Assembly (NCBI GenBank): GCA_003695105.1
Contig: RFIZ01000077.1
Coordinates: forward strand, 1 to 13,525
From: Fidelibacterota bacterium
GTDB lineage: Bacteria; Fidelibacterota; Marinisomatia; Marinisomatales; J089
DNA length: 13,525 nucleotides
Direction: 5' to 3'
Numbering within the stretch: position 1 is the first letter of the stretch; every line of letters begins with the position of its first letter. Under the pieces are notes generated by a model. That model worked only from the letters and a program-made list of their open reading frames with translations, made no database searches and had not been told where the DNA came from. The position numbers and the translations under genes are program-made. Positions 7,149 to 13,525 of the stretch are shown here, one piece after another.

Positions 7149-8141
7149 TTACCAGCGAATGGCAGCCGAAGCCCAGGTGAATCCGGACCCGAAGGCCGCC
7201 AGAATGATGAGATCACCGTCCGCAATTTTTCCTTCGGCCAGCGCTTCCGATAATGCGATCGGAATGGAAGCGCCGGTGGTATTGCCGTATTTGTGGATGT
7301 TGCTGAACACCCGATCCATGCCCAGTCCCAGTTTTTTGGCCACCATCTGACTGATCCGCAGGTTGGCCTGATGGGGAATGACCAGCTGGACATCGTCGAG
7401 GGTCAAATCGTTGGCCTGCAAGGCCTCTTCGATCACCTCCGGAAAGCGGTTGACGGCGTGGCGGAATACTTCCCGGCCGTTCATTTTGGGATACTGCCGT
7501 CCCGCTTCCAGCATGTCCACCGACAGGCGGGGATGGAAACGGGAGGCCGGGGCCTCACACCACAATTCCTTCAGATATTTCCCCTGGGAATGCAGATGGG
7601 TGGACAGAATCCCCCGATCTTCCTCCGTGGCCCGGAGCACCACCGCCCCGGCGCCGTCTCCAAACAGGACCGACATGTCCCGGCCTTCGGTGGAGAGATT
7701 CAGGGCGGTACTCTGCACCTCGGCGCCCACGATCAGGGCGGTGTCGGCCTGACCGGTGCGAATGAATTGATCGCCGATGGACAAAGCGTAGATGAAGGCG
7801 GAACAGGCGGCTTTGATGTCAAAACTGGGGACCGTTCGTAATCCCAACAGGTCCTGGAGCTGATTTCCGACTCCGGGGAAAAAGTAATCCGAAGTCAGGC
7901 TTCCCACCACCACCAGGTCGATGTCTTCCGGAGCGACCCCGGCTCTGTTCAGCGCCTCCCGGGACGCCCGGCAGGCCAGGTCACTGGTTCCTTCCCCTTC
8001 TTCGACCCAGTGACGCTCTTCGATTCCGGTGCGCGCGACGATCCACTCGTGAGAGGTGTCCATCAGTTTTTCGAGATCCCGATTGGTGACGATCCGGTCG
8101 GGTACCGCGTGGGCAACGCCGGCAATGTGAGCATGACGCAT
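7149..8141 (-). CDS. fabH: Beta-ketoacyl-ACP synthase III (FabH)
   Basis: FabH joins acetyl-CoA (or a branched starter) to malonyl-ACP and starts type II fatty acid synthesis. The product has 330 residues, slightly longer than E. coli FabH (317). The Cys-His-Asn triad is intact: C113 in DIKAACSAF, H257 in IPHQAN and N287 in YGNTTGASIP. TSHEWIVARTGIEERH (29-44) and GDGAGAVVL (161-169) are further family blocks, and the protein ends with AAFGSGFTWASAAIRW. The start ATG has AAGGAA about 8 nt upstream. Unlike the common plsX-fabH-fabD-fabG arrangement, it stands next to an acyl-CoA dehydrogenase and no other fab gene is visible. It could therefore be the housekeeping FabH or a relative that condenses another acyl-CoA. 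The full set of canonical motifs makes FabH the better call. It is the first gene after a 99-nt gap, so a promoter probably lies just before it. Confidence 0.93.
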   Translation of the reverse strand: MRHAHIAGVAHAVPDRIVTNRDLEKLMDTSHEWIVARTGIEERHWVEEGEGTSDLACRASREALNRAGVAPEDIDLVVVGSLTSDYFFPGVGNQLQDLLGLRTVPSFDIKAACSAFIYALSIGDQFIRTGQADTALIVGAEVQSTALNLSTEGRDMSVLFGDGAGAVVLRATEEDRGILSTHLHSQGKYLKELWCEAPASRFHPRLSVDMLEAGRQYPKMNGREVFRHAVNRFPEVIEEALQANDLTLDDVQLVIPHQANLRISQMVAKKLGLGMDRVFSNIHKYGNTTGASIPIALSEALAEGKIADGDLIILAAFGSGFTWASAAIRW

Positions 8142-8203
8142 ACGTATTCCTTAGAATGAATTGAACTGGTTGTCGCTAGTCATGAACTGTGGATCAGTGG
8201 GAG

Positions 8204-8229
8204 AATTTATTCAATCCCAGGGAGGATTG
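8204..8229 (-). terminator. Weak candidate terminator after recJ
   Basis: In the 99-nt gap between recJ and fabH (8142-8240), CAATCC (8212-8217) and GGATTG (8224-8229) form a 6-bp stem with a 6-nt loop. In the minus direction it is followed by AATAAATT, which is AU-rich but not a real U-tract. The only long T-run on this strand lies before the hairpin. It could slow or end recJ transcription, but the evidence is weak. The rest of the gap shows the fabH ribosome site and no promoter that I can defend. Confidence 0.25.
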
Positions 8230-8240
8230 GGAAAAAAATG

Positions 8241-9944
8241 TCAGGAACGGTGGAGCTGAATGTCACGGACGTTGAGCTGGATCCGGCTCTGTCCCTGCCA
8301 GGTGTTGGTTTCCACCACAAACGCCAGATCCACGGGCCAGCCAGTGATCAGTTTTTCGTACTGTTCTCCCAGATTGAAGCCGATGGCGTCCAGGACCCGT
8401 CCGTTTTGTTTGACGGCGAACTTCAAGTGGTCGCCGTTACCCACCAGGCGGGGGTTGCCCACCACCTCCAGTCCCCGGGCGGCGAATTTGGGGCGCATGT
8501 TCCCGGGTCCGTAGGGCGCCATGAGCTCCAGAAACCGCATGAAGCGCTGGTCGATGTCCGAAAGCTGCACTTCTCCTTCCAGAATCAGTCGGGGAGTCAG
8601 GTCCGCCTGGGTCAATTTTTGGTTGCAACGTTCCGTGAAAGCCCGCCGAAAAGCAGTGAAATTTTCCCGTCTGAGGGTACAGCCGGCCGCCATGGGATGA
8701 CCGCCAAAACCTTCCAGGTGTTCCTGACATTCACTCAGGGTTTCGTACAAATCCAGTCCGGTGATACTACGGGCCGACCCTTTGCCTTTTCCCTGGTCGT
8801 CAAAGGCAATGATAATGGTAGGACGGTGAAATTGTTCTTTGATCCGGGAAGCTACGATCCCGATCACGCCCGGAGACCAGTCCGAATGTCCCAGTACAAT
8901 GGCCCGGTCATGGGAGAGGTCGATCTCGGCGTTGACCATCCGTAGGGCTTCCTCCACCATGGTTTGTTGAATCGACTGTCGGCGGGTGTTTTCCTGACTC
9001 AGGGCGTGGGCCAGATCCGCCGCTTCCTGGGGATTGGTGGACAGGAGGAGATGAACCGCCCGGTTGGCGTCACCCATACGGCCGGCGGCATTGATCCGGG
9101 GGGCGATGGAAAATACCAGATTGCCCACGGACAGATCCCGGTTTTCCAGATTGGCGGATTGAAGCAGCGCCCGCAGTCCCGGATGGCGGGTTTCCAGCAA
9201 TCGTTTCAAACCGTGGAACACCAGAATGCGGTTTTCCTCCAGAATAGGTACCATGTCGGCTGCCGTGCCCAGCGTGGCCAGTTCCAGCAGGTTGGGCAAC
9301 TCTTCCCAGGGATGGGCCTCCCGCTCGGCCAGGGCCTGGACCAGTTTGAAAGCCACGCCCCCGCCACACAGACCCTGAAAGGGATAACTCCCTCCGTTCA
9401 GCTTGGGGTTGAGAATGGCGGTCGCCCGGGGCAGATCCCGATCGGGGGTATGGTGGTCGGTGATGATGACGTCCAACCCCACTTTTCGGGCATAGTCCAC
9501 CTGATCGAAGGCATTGATCCCGCAGTCGCAGGTGATGATCAGGTCGGCGCCTTTTTCCCGGGCATGTTCGATGCCCCGGTAACTCAGACCGTACCCGTCC
9601 CGTTCCCGATCGGGCACTTCCACCTCGACCCGGTAGCCCAGATGCCGCAACGATTGTGTCAGCAGTGCCGCTCCGGTGGTGCCATCTACATCATAGTCGC
9701 CAAAGACCAGGATGGGGGTCCCTTCGCTGCGATTGGACCGTATCCGGTCGACGGCTTTTTCCATGTCCGGTAGCAGAAAGGGATCGTGGAGATGTTGGAG
9801 GCTGGGGCGGAAGAAGGCTTCGGCCTGTTCCCGGGAGTGCAGGTCCCGGTTGGCCATCACTTTGGCCAGAATCTCCTGACACTGAAAGGCGTGTTTGAGA
9901 TCACGGACGACACGGGGGTCCGGAGTTTGAAAGATCCATTCCAT
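8241..9944 (-). CDS. recJ: Single-strand-specific 5'-3' exonuclease RecJ
   Basis: RecJ degrades single-stranded DNA from the 5' end in RecFOR recombination, mismatch repair and base-excision repair, using Mn or Mg. The product has 567 residues, similar to E. coli RecJ (577). The DHH phosphoesterase motifs are clear: VFGDYDVDG (80-88), TCDCG (138-142), ITDHH (161-165) and an acidic AAD (228-230) motif. The DHHA1 domain has GFGGHPMAAG (412-421), and the C-terminal part (about 455-567) fits the OB-fold region. The ATG at 9942-9944 is preferred over an upstream in-frame ATG because GAGGAT lies about 8 nt before it and the longer form would start inside the RNase P RNA gene. It begins 38 nt after the end of rnpB on the same strand, with no hairpin in between, so it may share that transcript. 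Confidence 0.96.
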   Translation of the reverse strand: MEWIFQTPDPRVVRDLKHAFQCQEILAKVMANRDLHSREQAEAFFRPSLQHLHDPFLLPDMEKAVDRIRSNRSEGTPILVFGDYDVDGTTGAALLTQSLRHLGYRVEVEVPDRERDGYGLSYRGIEHAREKGADLIITCDCGINAFDQVDYARKVGLDVIITDHHTPDRDLPRATAILNPKLNGGSYPFQGLCGGGVAFKLVQALAEREAHPWEELPNLLELATLGTAADMVPILEENRILVFHGLKRLLETRHPGLRALLQSANLENRDLSVGNLVFSIAPRINAAGRMGDANRAVHLLLSTNPQEAADLAHALSQENTRRQSIQQTMVEEALRMVNAEIDLSHDRAIVLGHSDWSPGVIGIVASRIKEQFHRPTIIIAFDDQGKGKGSARSITGLDLYETLSECQEHLEGFGGHPMAAGCTLRRENFTAFRRAFTERCNQKLTQADLTPRLILEGEVQLSDIDQRFMRFLELMAPYGPGNMRPKFAARGLEVVGNPRLVGNGDHLKFAVKQNGRVLDAIGFNLGEQYEKLITGWPVDLAFVVETNTWQGQSRIQLNVRDIQLHRS

Positions 9945-9982
9945 GGGGTTATCCTCGGGCGGGCGGTGTCCCAGAAGAAAAA

Positions 9983-10385
9983 GAGAGTGGGTCTGTAAGC
10001 CGAGTCCTGTTTCCCGACCACAGCCGGGAAGATGGCCATTCATCTGGTCCCGGTCTTACAACCGGGATCAAGCAACCTACCCGCTCCTCTCGTCCCGGAG
10101 GGACATCGATGCGGACCACATCGGGGCGTCTGCCTTCGGAGCCTATTCGGTCTTGCACCGGGTGGGGTTTACAAGCTTCCGCCGTCGCCGACGGAACTGG
10201 GGGTCTCTTACACCTCCGTTTCACCCTTACTCCGATCGAAATCGGGGCGGTCTGGTTTCTGCTGCACTTTCCATGTCCTCGCGGACTCCCCGCGTTACGG
10301 GGCACCCTGTCCTGCGGTGCTCGGACTTTCCTCCCCGGGACATTCTTGCCGAACCTCCCGGAGTAGCCATCCGACCCACTCTCCC
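9983..10385 (-). ncRNA. rnpB: RNase P RNA, bacterial type A
   Basis: This is the catalytic RNA that removes the 5' leader from tRNA precursors. Read on the minus strand it follows the E. coli RNA block by block: GAGGAAAGTCCGAGC (10319-10333, 5' strand of P4 with its bulged U), GACAGGGTG, GGGTGAAACGGAGGTG, GTAAACCCCACCCGG, GCAAGACCGAATAGG, GGGTAGGTTGCTTGA (the tRNA-CCA-binding region), AGATGAATGGCC and ACTCGGCTTACAGACCC at the 3' end (P4 3' strand). The two ends close a perfect 11-bp P1 helix: 10373-10383 with 9983-9993. The 5' end is uncertain by a few bases; the 3' end is followed directly by five T. All the open frames in this stretch are by-products of the RNA. It starts 23 nt after the zinc-ribbon gene stop, a neighbour pair seen in many bacteria, and lies 38 nt before recJ. 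Confidence 0.98.
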
Positions 10386-10408
10386 AATCCAATACCAACA
10401 AAAATCGA

Positions 10409-11110
10409 TCAAGTTTCCCAGTAAAGAAAACGACCACAGACGTCACAGGAGTGAAGTCGTGACCCCTTCTTGATTTCCGCCATGATCTGCGGCGGAACCA
10501 CGGCTCCACATCCCTGACAGGCATTCCCGTTGGCCGGCACCACGGCCAGCCCGTCCCGGGCCTGATAGACCCGGTCATATTGCCGGAGATAGGGCTTGTC
10601 GATCTCCTGCACTTTGGCCTCCCGGGCCGCCAGGAGTTCTTCTTTCTCTGCGGCTGTGGCTGCATAGCGTTTTTCCAGTTTTTCCCGCCGCTCGGATAAA
10701 TCCGCACTCAGGGATTGGAGCGTTTCTTCTTCGGAACTGAGATGGGTTTCGATCTCACTCTTCTCTTCCAACAATTCCAGATTCTGGGTTTCCAACTGAT
10801 CCAAAAGACTCTGGAGATGTTCGATTTCTGCCATCATGGCATCGTACTGGCGGTTGGAATTGACGAGCGATAACTGATCTTTGTGTTTATCGATATTTTC
10901 CCGACAGGACTGGATTTCCAGTTCGTTTTTGCCCAACTGAACCGCGATTTCTTTCAGACGGTTTCGCTGGGTGGTTACGGAATGAGTCAGCCGTTCTTCT
11001 TCGGCTTTTAATTCGGCTACTTTTTCGGGAAGATTTCCCAGCAGGGCTTCCAACTCCTGCAGCTGGGAATCGATCTCCTGCAGTTCGACCAATTTATCAA
11101 TTGCGCTCAT
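10409..11110 (-). CDS. Coiled-coil protein with C4-type zinc ribbon (DUF164/CdsZ-like)
   Basis: The product has 233 residues. Residues of about 5-170 are almost entirely charged heptad-type sequence (many Glu, Leu, Lys) predicting a long antiparallel coiled coil, interrupted by the family block NSNRQYDAMMAEIEHL (84-99). The C-terminus holds a zinc ribbon: C198-x2-C201 and C222-x2-C225, ending CDVCGRFLYWE. This is a soluble family often found beside rnpB. Structural work on relatives suggests nucleic-acid or chaperone-like roles, but the function is not settled. The ATG at 11108-11110 is chosen because it has AAGGAT about 5 nt upstream and the family starts MSAIDKLVELQEID; the longer frame would run through the upstream hairpin. 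It is placed directly before rnpB and may share a transcript with it. Confidence 0.92.
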   Translation of the reverse strand: MSAIDKLVELQEIDSQLQELEALLGNLPEKVAELKAEEERLTHSVTTQRNRLKEIAVQLGKNELEIQSCRENIDKHKDQLSLVNSNRQYDAMMAEIEHLQSLLDQLETQNLELLEEKSEIETHLSSEEETLQSLSADLSERREKLEKRYAATAAEKEELLAAREAKVQEIDKPYLRQYDRVYQARDGLAVVPANGNACQGCGAVVPPQIMAEIKKGSRLHSCDVCGRFLYWET

Positions 11111-11120
11111 AGGGATCCTT

Positions 11121-11155
11121 TCTAAAAACAGAAATGCACCGGGGACGGTGCATTT
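11121..11155 (-). terminator. Strong terminator-like hairpin upstream of the zinc-ribbon gene
   Basis: AAATGCACCG (11132-11141) and CGGTGCATTT (11146-11155) form a perfect 10-bp stem with a 4-nt loop. In the minus direction it is followed by CTG and then five T (11124-11128). This could end transcription of the cobalt/nickel operon, whose last gene stops at 11330. Its 3' end is only about 14 nt from the zinc-ribbon ATG, leaving room for a ribosome site but not for a promoter. Either a promoter upstream is read through it or it acts as an attenuator. Confidence 0.6.
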
Positions 11156-11329
11156 GAAATCTGGGTGCCGTGAGAAATTGCATTCCTCGACCGGCGGTCG
11201 GGATATTTCGAGTAACACGTGCTGAAATCGCTATATTTCCCATCATTGAAGACACTAAATCTACGCCATTCACAAGAAGGAAAAAAGATGTGGTATCCGG
11301 TCCGTCCGGGGAAAGCCCGGGAGGAGAAA
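11156..11329. other. Non-coding stretch between cbiO and the zinc-ribbon hairpin
   Basis: No convincing gene is seen; the short frames here lack ribosome sites and resemble no family. It holds a small GC hairpin just after the cbiO stop (CCGGG at 11306-11310 with CCCGG at 11316-11320). In the minus direction a six-T run (11281-11286) comes about 19 nt after it, too far away for a classical terminator. A second short inverted repeat, CGACC/GGTCG with a 3-nt loop, lies near 11189-11201. An AT-rich patch around 11232-11250 (TATAGC on the minus strand) is a poor promoter match. The zinc-ribbon/rnpB promoter probably lies somewhere in this stretch. Confidence 0.4.
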
Positions 11330-12079
11330 TCAATCCTTGGGCAACATAGGTCCCTGGAATCGCAGAGGCAGTTCCAGTCCATTCTGGCGTAAAATGTTCT
11401 CATCACGGAGAATCGTTTCGGCGTTTCCGTCCGCTGTGATCCGGCCCTGGTGAAGAATCAGTACCCGATCACAGACATCCAAGGCCAGGTCCAGATCGTG
11501 CGTGGCCAGGATCCGGGTATGGGAAAACTGAGTTAACAGACGGATCACCTTCCGCCGGTTGACAGGATCCAGATTGGCGGCCGGTTCATCCAAAACCAGA
11601 ATTTTCGGTTGGAGGGCCAGCACGGTGGCGATGGACACCGCCCGTTTTTCCCCGCCGGAGAGATGGTAGGGAGCCCGATCGCGTACATGGTCCGCCCCCA
11701 CACTGCGGAGAGCTTCCAGAACCCGGTTCTCCAGTTGATCCTCCGGGATGCCCAGGTTTCGGGGACCAAAGGCCACGTCTTCGAACACGGTGGGCATGAA
11801 CAACTGGTCATCCGGGTTTTGAAAGACAAAGCCGACGGTACGGCGAACTTCGTCCAGATGAGAGGAATCCACCAGGACATCGCCGACGCGCACGGTTCCG
11901 CTTTGGGGCAGTAACACACCGGCAAGGTGCAGCAGGAGAGTCGATTTTCCGGCCCCGTTGGCGCCGATCACCGCCACGGCTTCCCCGTGGGTGATGCGGA
12001 AAGAGATGTCCCGCAACGCGGGGGTCCCGTCGGGATAGGTGAAACTCACCTCCCGACATTCTACCAGATGATGACTCAC
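11330..12079 (-). CDS. cbiO: Cobalt/nickel ECF transporter ATP-binding protein (CbiO/NikO type)
   Basis: This cytoplasmic ATPase powers the metal importer formed with CbiQ and CbiM/N. With the start used here the product has 249 residues. All ABC motifs are present: Walker A GANGAGKST (39-47), Q-loop Q87 in VFQNPDDQLF (the DDQ form typical of ECF ATPases), signature LSGGEKR (140-146), Walker B ILVLDEPAANLD (160-171) and the switch His H194 in ATHDLD. The GTG at 12077-12079 is preferred because it overlaps the cbiQ stop by 4 nt (GTGA) and leads into MSHHLVECREVSFTYPDG. An ATG at 12136 would add a Gly/Pro-rich tail and overlap cbiQ by about 60 nt. The gene ends the metal-uptake operon. It contains one nucleotide-binding protein, so the complex should use a CbiO homodimer. 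Confidence 0.94.
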   Translation of the reverse strand: MSHHLVECREVSFTYPDGTPALRDISFRITHGEAVAVIGANGAGKSTLLLHLAGVLLPQSGTVRVGDVLVDSSHLDEVRRTVGFVFQNPDDQLFMPTVFEDVAFGPRNLGIPEDQLENRVLEALRSVGADHVRDRAPYHLSGGEKRAVSIATVLALQPKILVLDEPAANLDPVNRRKVIRLLTQFSHTRILATHDLDLALDVCDRVLILHQGRITADGNAETILRDENILRQNGLELPLRFQGPMLPKD

Positions 12080-12894
12080 GAGAGCAAACCCACCACCACC
12101 CGGCCCAGGAGGACAGGCAGATTCCATCCGCGGCAAAGGAGAAAATAGGCGGTCCAGAATACCAGTACCCGGGTATCGGTCGCCGTCCAGTGCAGGGGTG
12201 TCAGGCGCGGCGGGGTCCCGGTAAAGCCCCGCATGCGCATGGCCGTCGTAATGCGATCAGCCCGGTCCCAGGCCCGGAGGAGGACGGAGCCGATCATGGC
12301 CCCTGCCAGCGACGGCGTCAGGGAGGAGCGGGCACTCGAGCGACAACGGCGGGCCTGATTCAATCGCAGGACCTCTTCCGTCAGGATGAACAGGTAGCGA
12401 TACATCAGGAGAAACAGGGTGGAAAAGACGCGGGGAAAATGCAGAGCCTCCATCCCCTGGGTGAGGGATAAAACGCCGGTCGTGCCCAGGAGCAGCAGGC
12501 CGGTGGCGGCATTCAGGAAAAATCGGACCAGAATGCTGCCCAGGGAAAGCCACCCTCCCGCCACGGAACCGATCCCCGGCACCATCCGGGGAGTGGTATC
12601 GAAGATGGGATTCAAGATTCCCACAAAGACTGCCAGCGGTAACACCAGCAACAATTTCCGGTAAAGGGCGCCACCGGGAATCCGGCCGGACGCCGCCAAC
12701 CAGAGCGGAAAAGCTGCGTAGGGCAGCAAGGCCAGCAGGGTATAGGGTGGAAACGACATGACCACCCCCACAAACATGAATACGAGTATCAACTTGGTTC
12801 GCGGATCCAGGCGATGAACCGGAGTCGATTGGCGGGACAGGGTATCCAGGGACCTGACTTCCGAGAGCGCCCGGTCCAGCAGGCCGGCGCTCAC
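12076..12894 (-). CDS. cbiQ: Cobalt/nickel ECF transporter transmembrane protein (CbiQ/EcfT)
   Basis: CbiQ is the membrane scaffold that links the metal-binding component to the ATPases. The product has 272 residues with about five hydrophobic segments (roughly 35-67, 79-97, 114-143, 155-172 and 242-270). The opening HRLDPRTKLIL (27-37) is typical of the family. The two cytoplasmic coupling helices that contact the ATPases carry ARR (181-183) and MRMRGF (219-224), matching the conserved Ala-Arg-Gly-type motifs of EcfT. The start is GTG at 12892-12894, overlapping the upstream cbiMN stop by 4 nt (GTGA). Its own stop overlaps cbiO in the same way, so the three genes are probably translated in a coupled manner. 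Confidence 0.93.
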   Translation of the reverse strand: MSAGLLDRALSEVRSLDTLSRQSTPVHRLDPRTKLILVFMFVGVVMSFPPYTLLALLPYAAFPLWLAASGRIPGGALYRKLLLVLPLAVFVGILNPIFDTTPRMVPGIGSVAGGWLSLGSILVRFFLNAATGLLLLGTTGVLSLTQGMEALHFPRVFSTLFLLMYRYLFILTEEVLRLNQARRCRSSARSSLTPSLAGAMIGSVLLRAWDRADRITTAMRMRGFTGTPPRLTPLHWTATDTRVLVFWTAYFLLCRGWNLPVLLGRVVVGLLS

Positions 12895-13525
12895 GGACCC
12901 TTCCGCAGAGAATGGGTTGACCGCCGCCGCAGGACAGACAGGACCCCGGCCAGGACGCCCAGGGTCAGAATAACGCCCACCAGGCCGGCCAGAGCGGGAT
13001 TGTCCTGGTTGTCCGTCAGCCGATAATCGGGGAAGGGGGAAACGTGATCCTGGAGGGTGAGGGAGGCTTCCGGTTCAAACCGGGCCCGCGAGAGGGACCA
13101 TTCCAGTCCGTCGGGACGGGAAGAAGCAACCTGGCTCAAACCACCGGCGATGACCAAGGCCAGGAGAAAGAGCAGAAGGGTTCGCCTCTGGTTCCCGGAA
13201 GCGGCGACCGGTTGGGAGGCCGTCAGGCGATCCGGCCGAAGACGGAGGACGAAACTCAGTACGGCCACGGTCAGAATTCCTTCCAGGAGGCCGATGGCCA
13301 GATGGATCGGTAAAAAAGCGATCAGGAACGGTTTCCAGTGCAAACTGGCCAGTCCGGACAGAGCGGTTTCAGTCACGACTCCCAGAGCGCCCAATTCCAC
13401 CCCCAGAACGGCGGCCCCGATGACAGCCAGTCGCGGCACCCGGGCCGGGAAAGCCTGCAGCGCCTTGCGGATGAGCGGGTAGGCGACGAAAGCCGGGAAA
13501 AATCCCATGTTGATCACATTACACC
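12891..13525 (-). CDS. Fused cobalt/nickel-binding component CbiM-CbiN (N-terminus outside window)
   Basis: The frame is open to the right edge, so the N-terminus, including the metal-binding start of CbiM, is missing. The visible 210 residues begin CNVINMGFFPAF and continue with CbiM-type membrane helices, including LPIHLAIGLLEGILTVAVL at about 69-87 counted from the in-frame GTG at 13517. A linker near 95-110 is followed by a new helix, the PDGLE motif (135-139) with EWS, a short extracytoplasmic loop and a last helix before a basic tail. The PDGLE module is the CbiN-like part, so this is a CbiMN or NikMN fusion. The substrate (Co2+ or Ni2+) cannot be decided without the N-terminus and genome context. 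A cobalamin riboswitch could lie upstream, outside the window. Confidence 0.88.
   Translation of the reverse strand, partial: CNVINMGFFPAFVAYPLIRKALQAFPARVPRLAVIGAAVLGVELGALGVVTETALSGLASLHWKPFLIAFLPIHLAIGLLEGILTVAVLSFVLRLRPDRLTASQPVAASGNQRRTLLLFLLALVIAGGLSQVASSRPDGLEWSLSRARFEPEASLTLQDHVSPFPDYRLTDNQDNPALAGLVGVILTLGVLAGVLSVLRRRSTHSLRKGP

Noticed and set aside
8238..9773. Two long plus-strand frames (8238-8945 and 8964-9773)
   Set aside because: Both are mirror frames of recJ, whose motifs are all present in order; the opposite frames look like random low-complexity sequence.
9943..10707. Open frames on both strands between recJ and the zinc-ribbon gene
   Set aside because: The stretch is the RNase P RNA; its conserved blocks and closing P1 helix explain the sequence fully.
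11232..11265. Possible promoter for the zinc-ribbon/rnpB unit (TTAGTG, 17-nt spacing, TATAGC on the minus strand)
   Set aside because: The -35 match is poor and the sigma-factor preference of this lineage is unknown, so it is not listed as a site.
11097..11406. Short minus-strand frames between cbiO and the zinc-ribbon gene as possible small genes
   Set aside because: They overlap the end of cbiO and the hairpin, lack ribosome sites at their starts and resemble no protein family.
12080..12136. ATG at 12136 as the start of cbiO
   Set aside because: It would overlap cbiQ by about 60 nt and add a Gly/Pro-rich segment not seen in the family; the GTG at 12079 gives the GTGA overlap used by the neighbouring genes.
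1..13525. Search for a defence island, CRISPR array, prophage or transposon
   Set aside because: No repeats with regular spacing, no transposase or integrase motifs and no gene of known defence families are visible; the genes are housekeeping or metabolic.

Overview
This window carries 13 protein genes (two cut by the window edges) and one RNA gene, in two blocks that face each other and leave almost no spare DNA. It looks like a chromosomal segment of an uncultured, moderately GC-rich bacterium. The best lineage clue is the secreted protein at 301-1560. It belongs to a family I remember mainly from Ignavibacteria, Calditrichota, Marinimicrobia and other members of the Fibrobacterota-Chlorobiota-Bacteroidota group, usually under the name 'asparagine synthetase B'. 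That placement rests on memory of the family, not on a search, so treat it as tentative. I see no phage, IS element, CRISPR array, tRNA or sign of recent transfer.

Block 1 (1-2400, plus strand) holds the end of a TPR-like protein, the secreted 'AsnB-named' protein, a GNAT acetyltransferase and a YjbQ-family protein. They are spaced by 4-nt overlaps or 1 nt and probably form one operon. Its last stop codon overlaps the last stop codon of block 2 in a shared TTAA.

Block 2 (2397-13525, minus strand, so read from right to left) starts with an ECF-type cobalt/nickel uptake operon: a CbiM-CbiN fusion (5' end outside the window), CbiQ and CbiO. About 220 nt of leader DNA with a strong terminator-like hairpin follows. 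Next come a coiled-coil C4 zinc-ribbon protein, the RNase P RNA gene rnpB and recJ. After a 99-nt gap come fabH, an acyl-CoA dehydrogenase, a PgpH-type 7TM-HD phosphohydrolase, ybeY and mazG, all nearly abutting.

The functions are mostly housekeeping: metal uptake for B12 or nickel enzymes, tRNA and rRNA processing (RNase P, YbeY), recombination repair (RecJ), lipid or acyl-CoA metabolism (FabH, acyl-CoA dehydrogenase), probable cyclic-dinucleotide turnover (7TM-HD) and nucleotide-pool cleaning (MazG). I did not find a clear new defence or mobile system. The points most worth a second look are the secreted family whose name does not fit its sequence, the terminator-like hairpin just upstream of the zinc-ribbon/rnpB unit, and the altered metal-ligand positions in the HD protein and YbeY.
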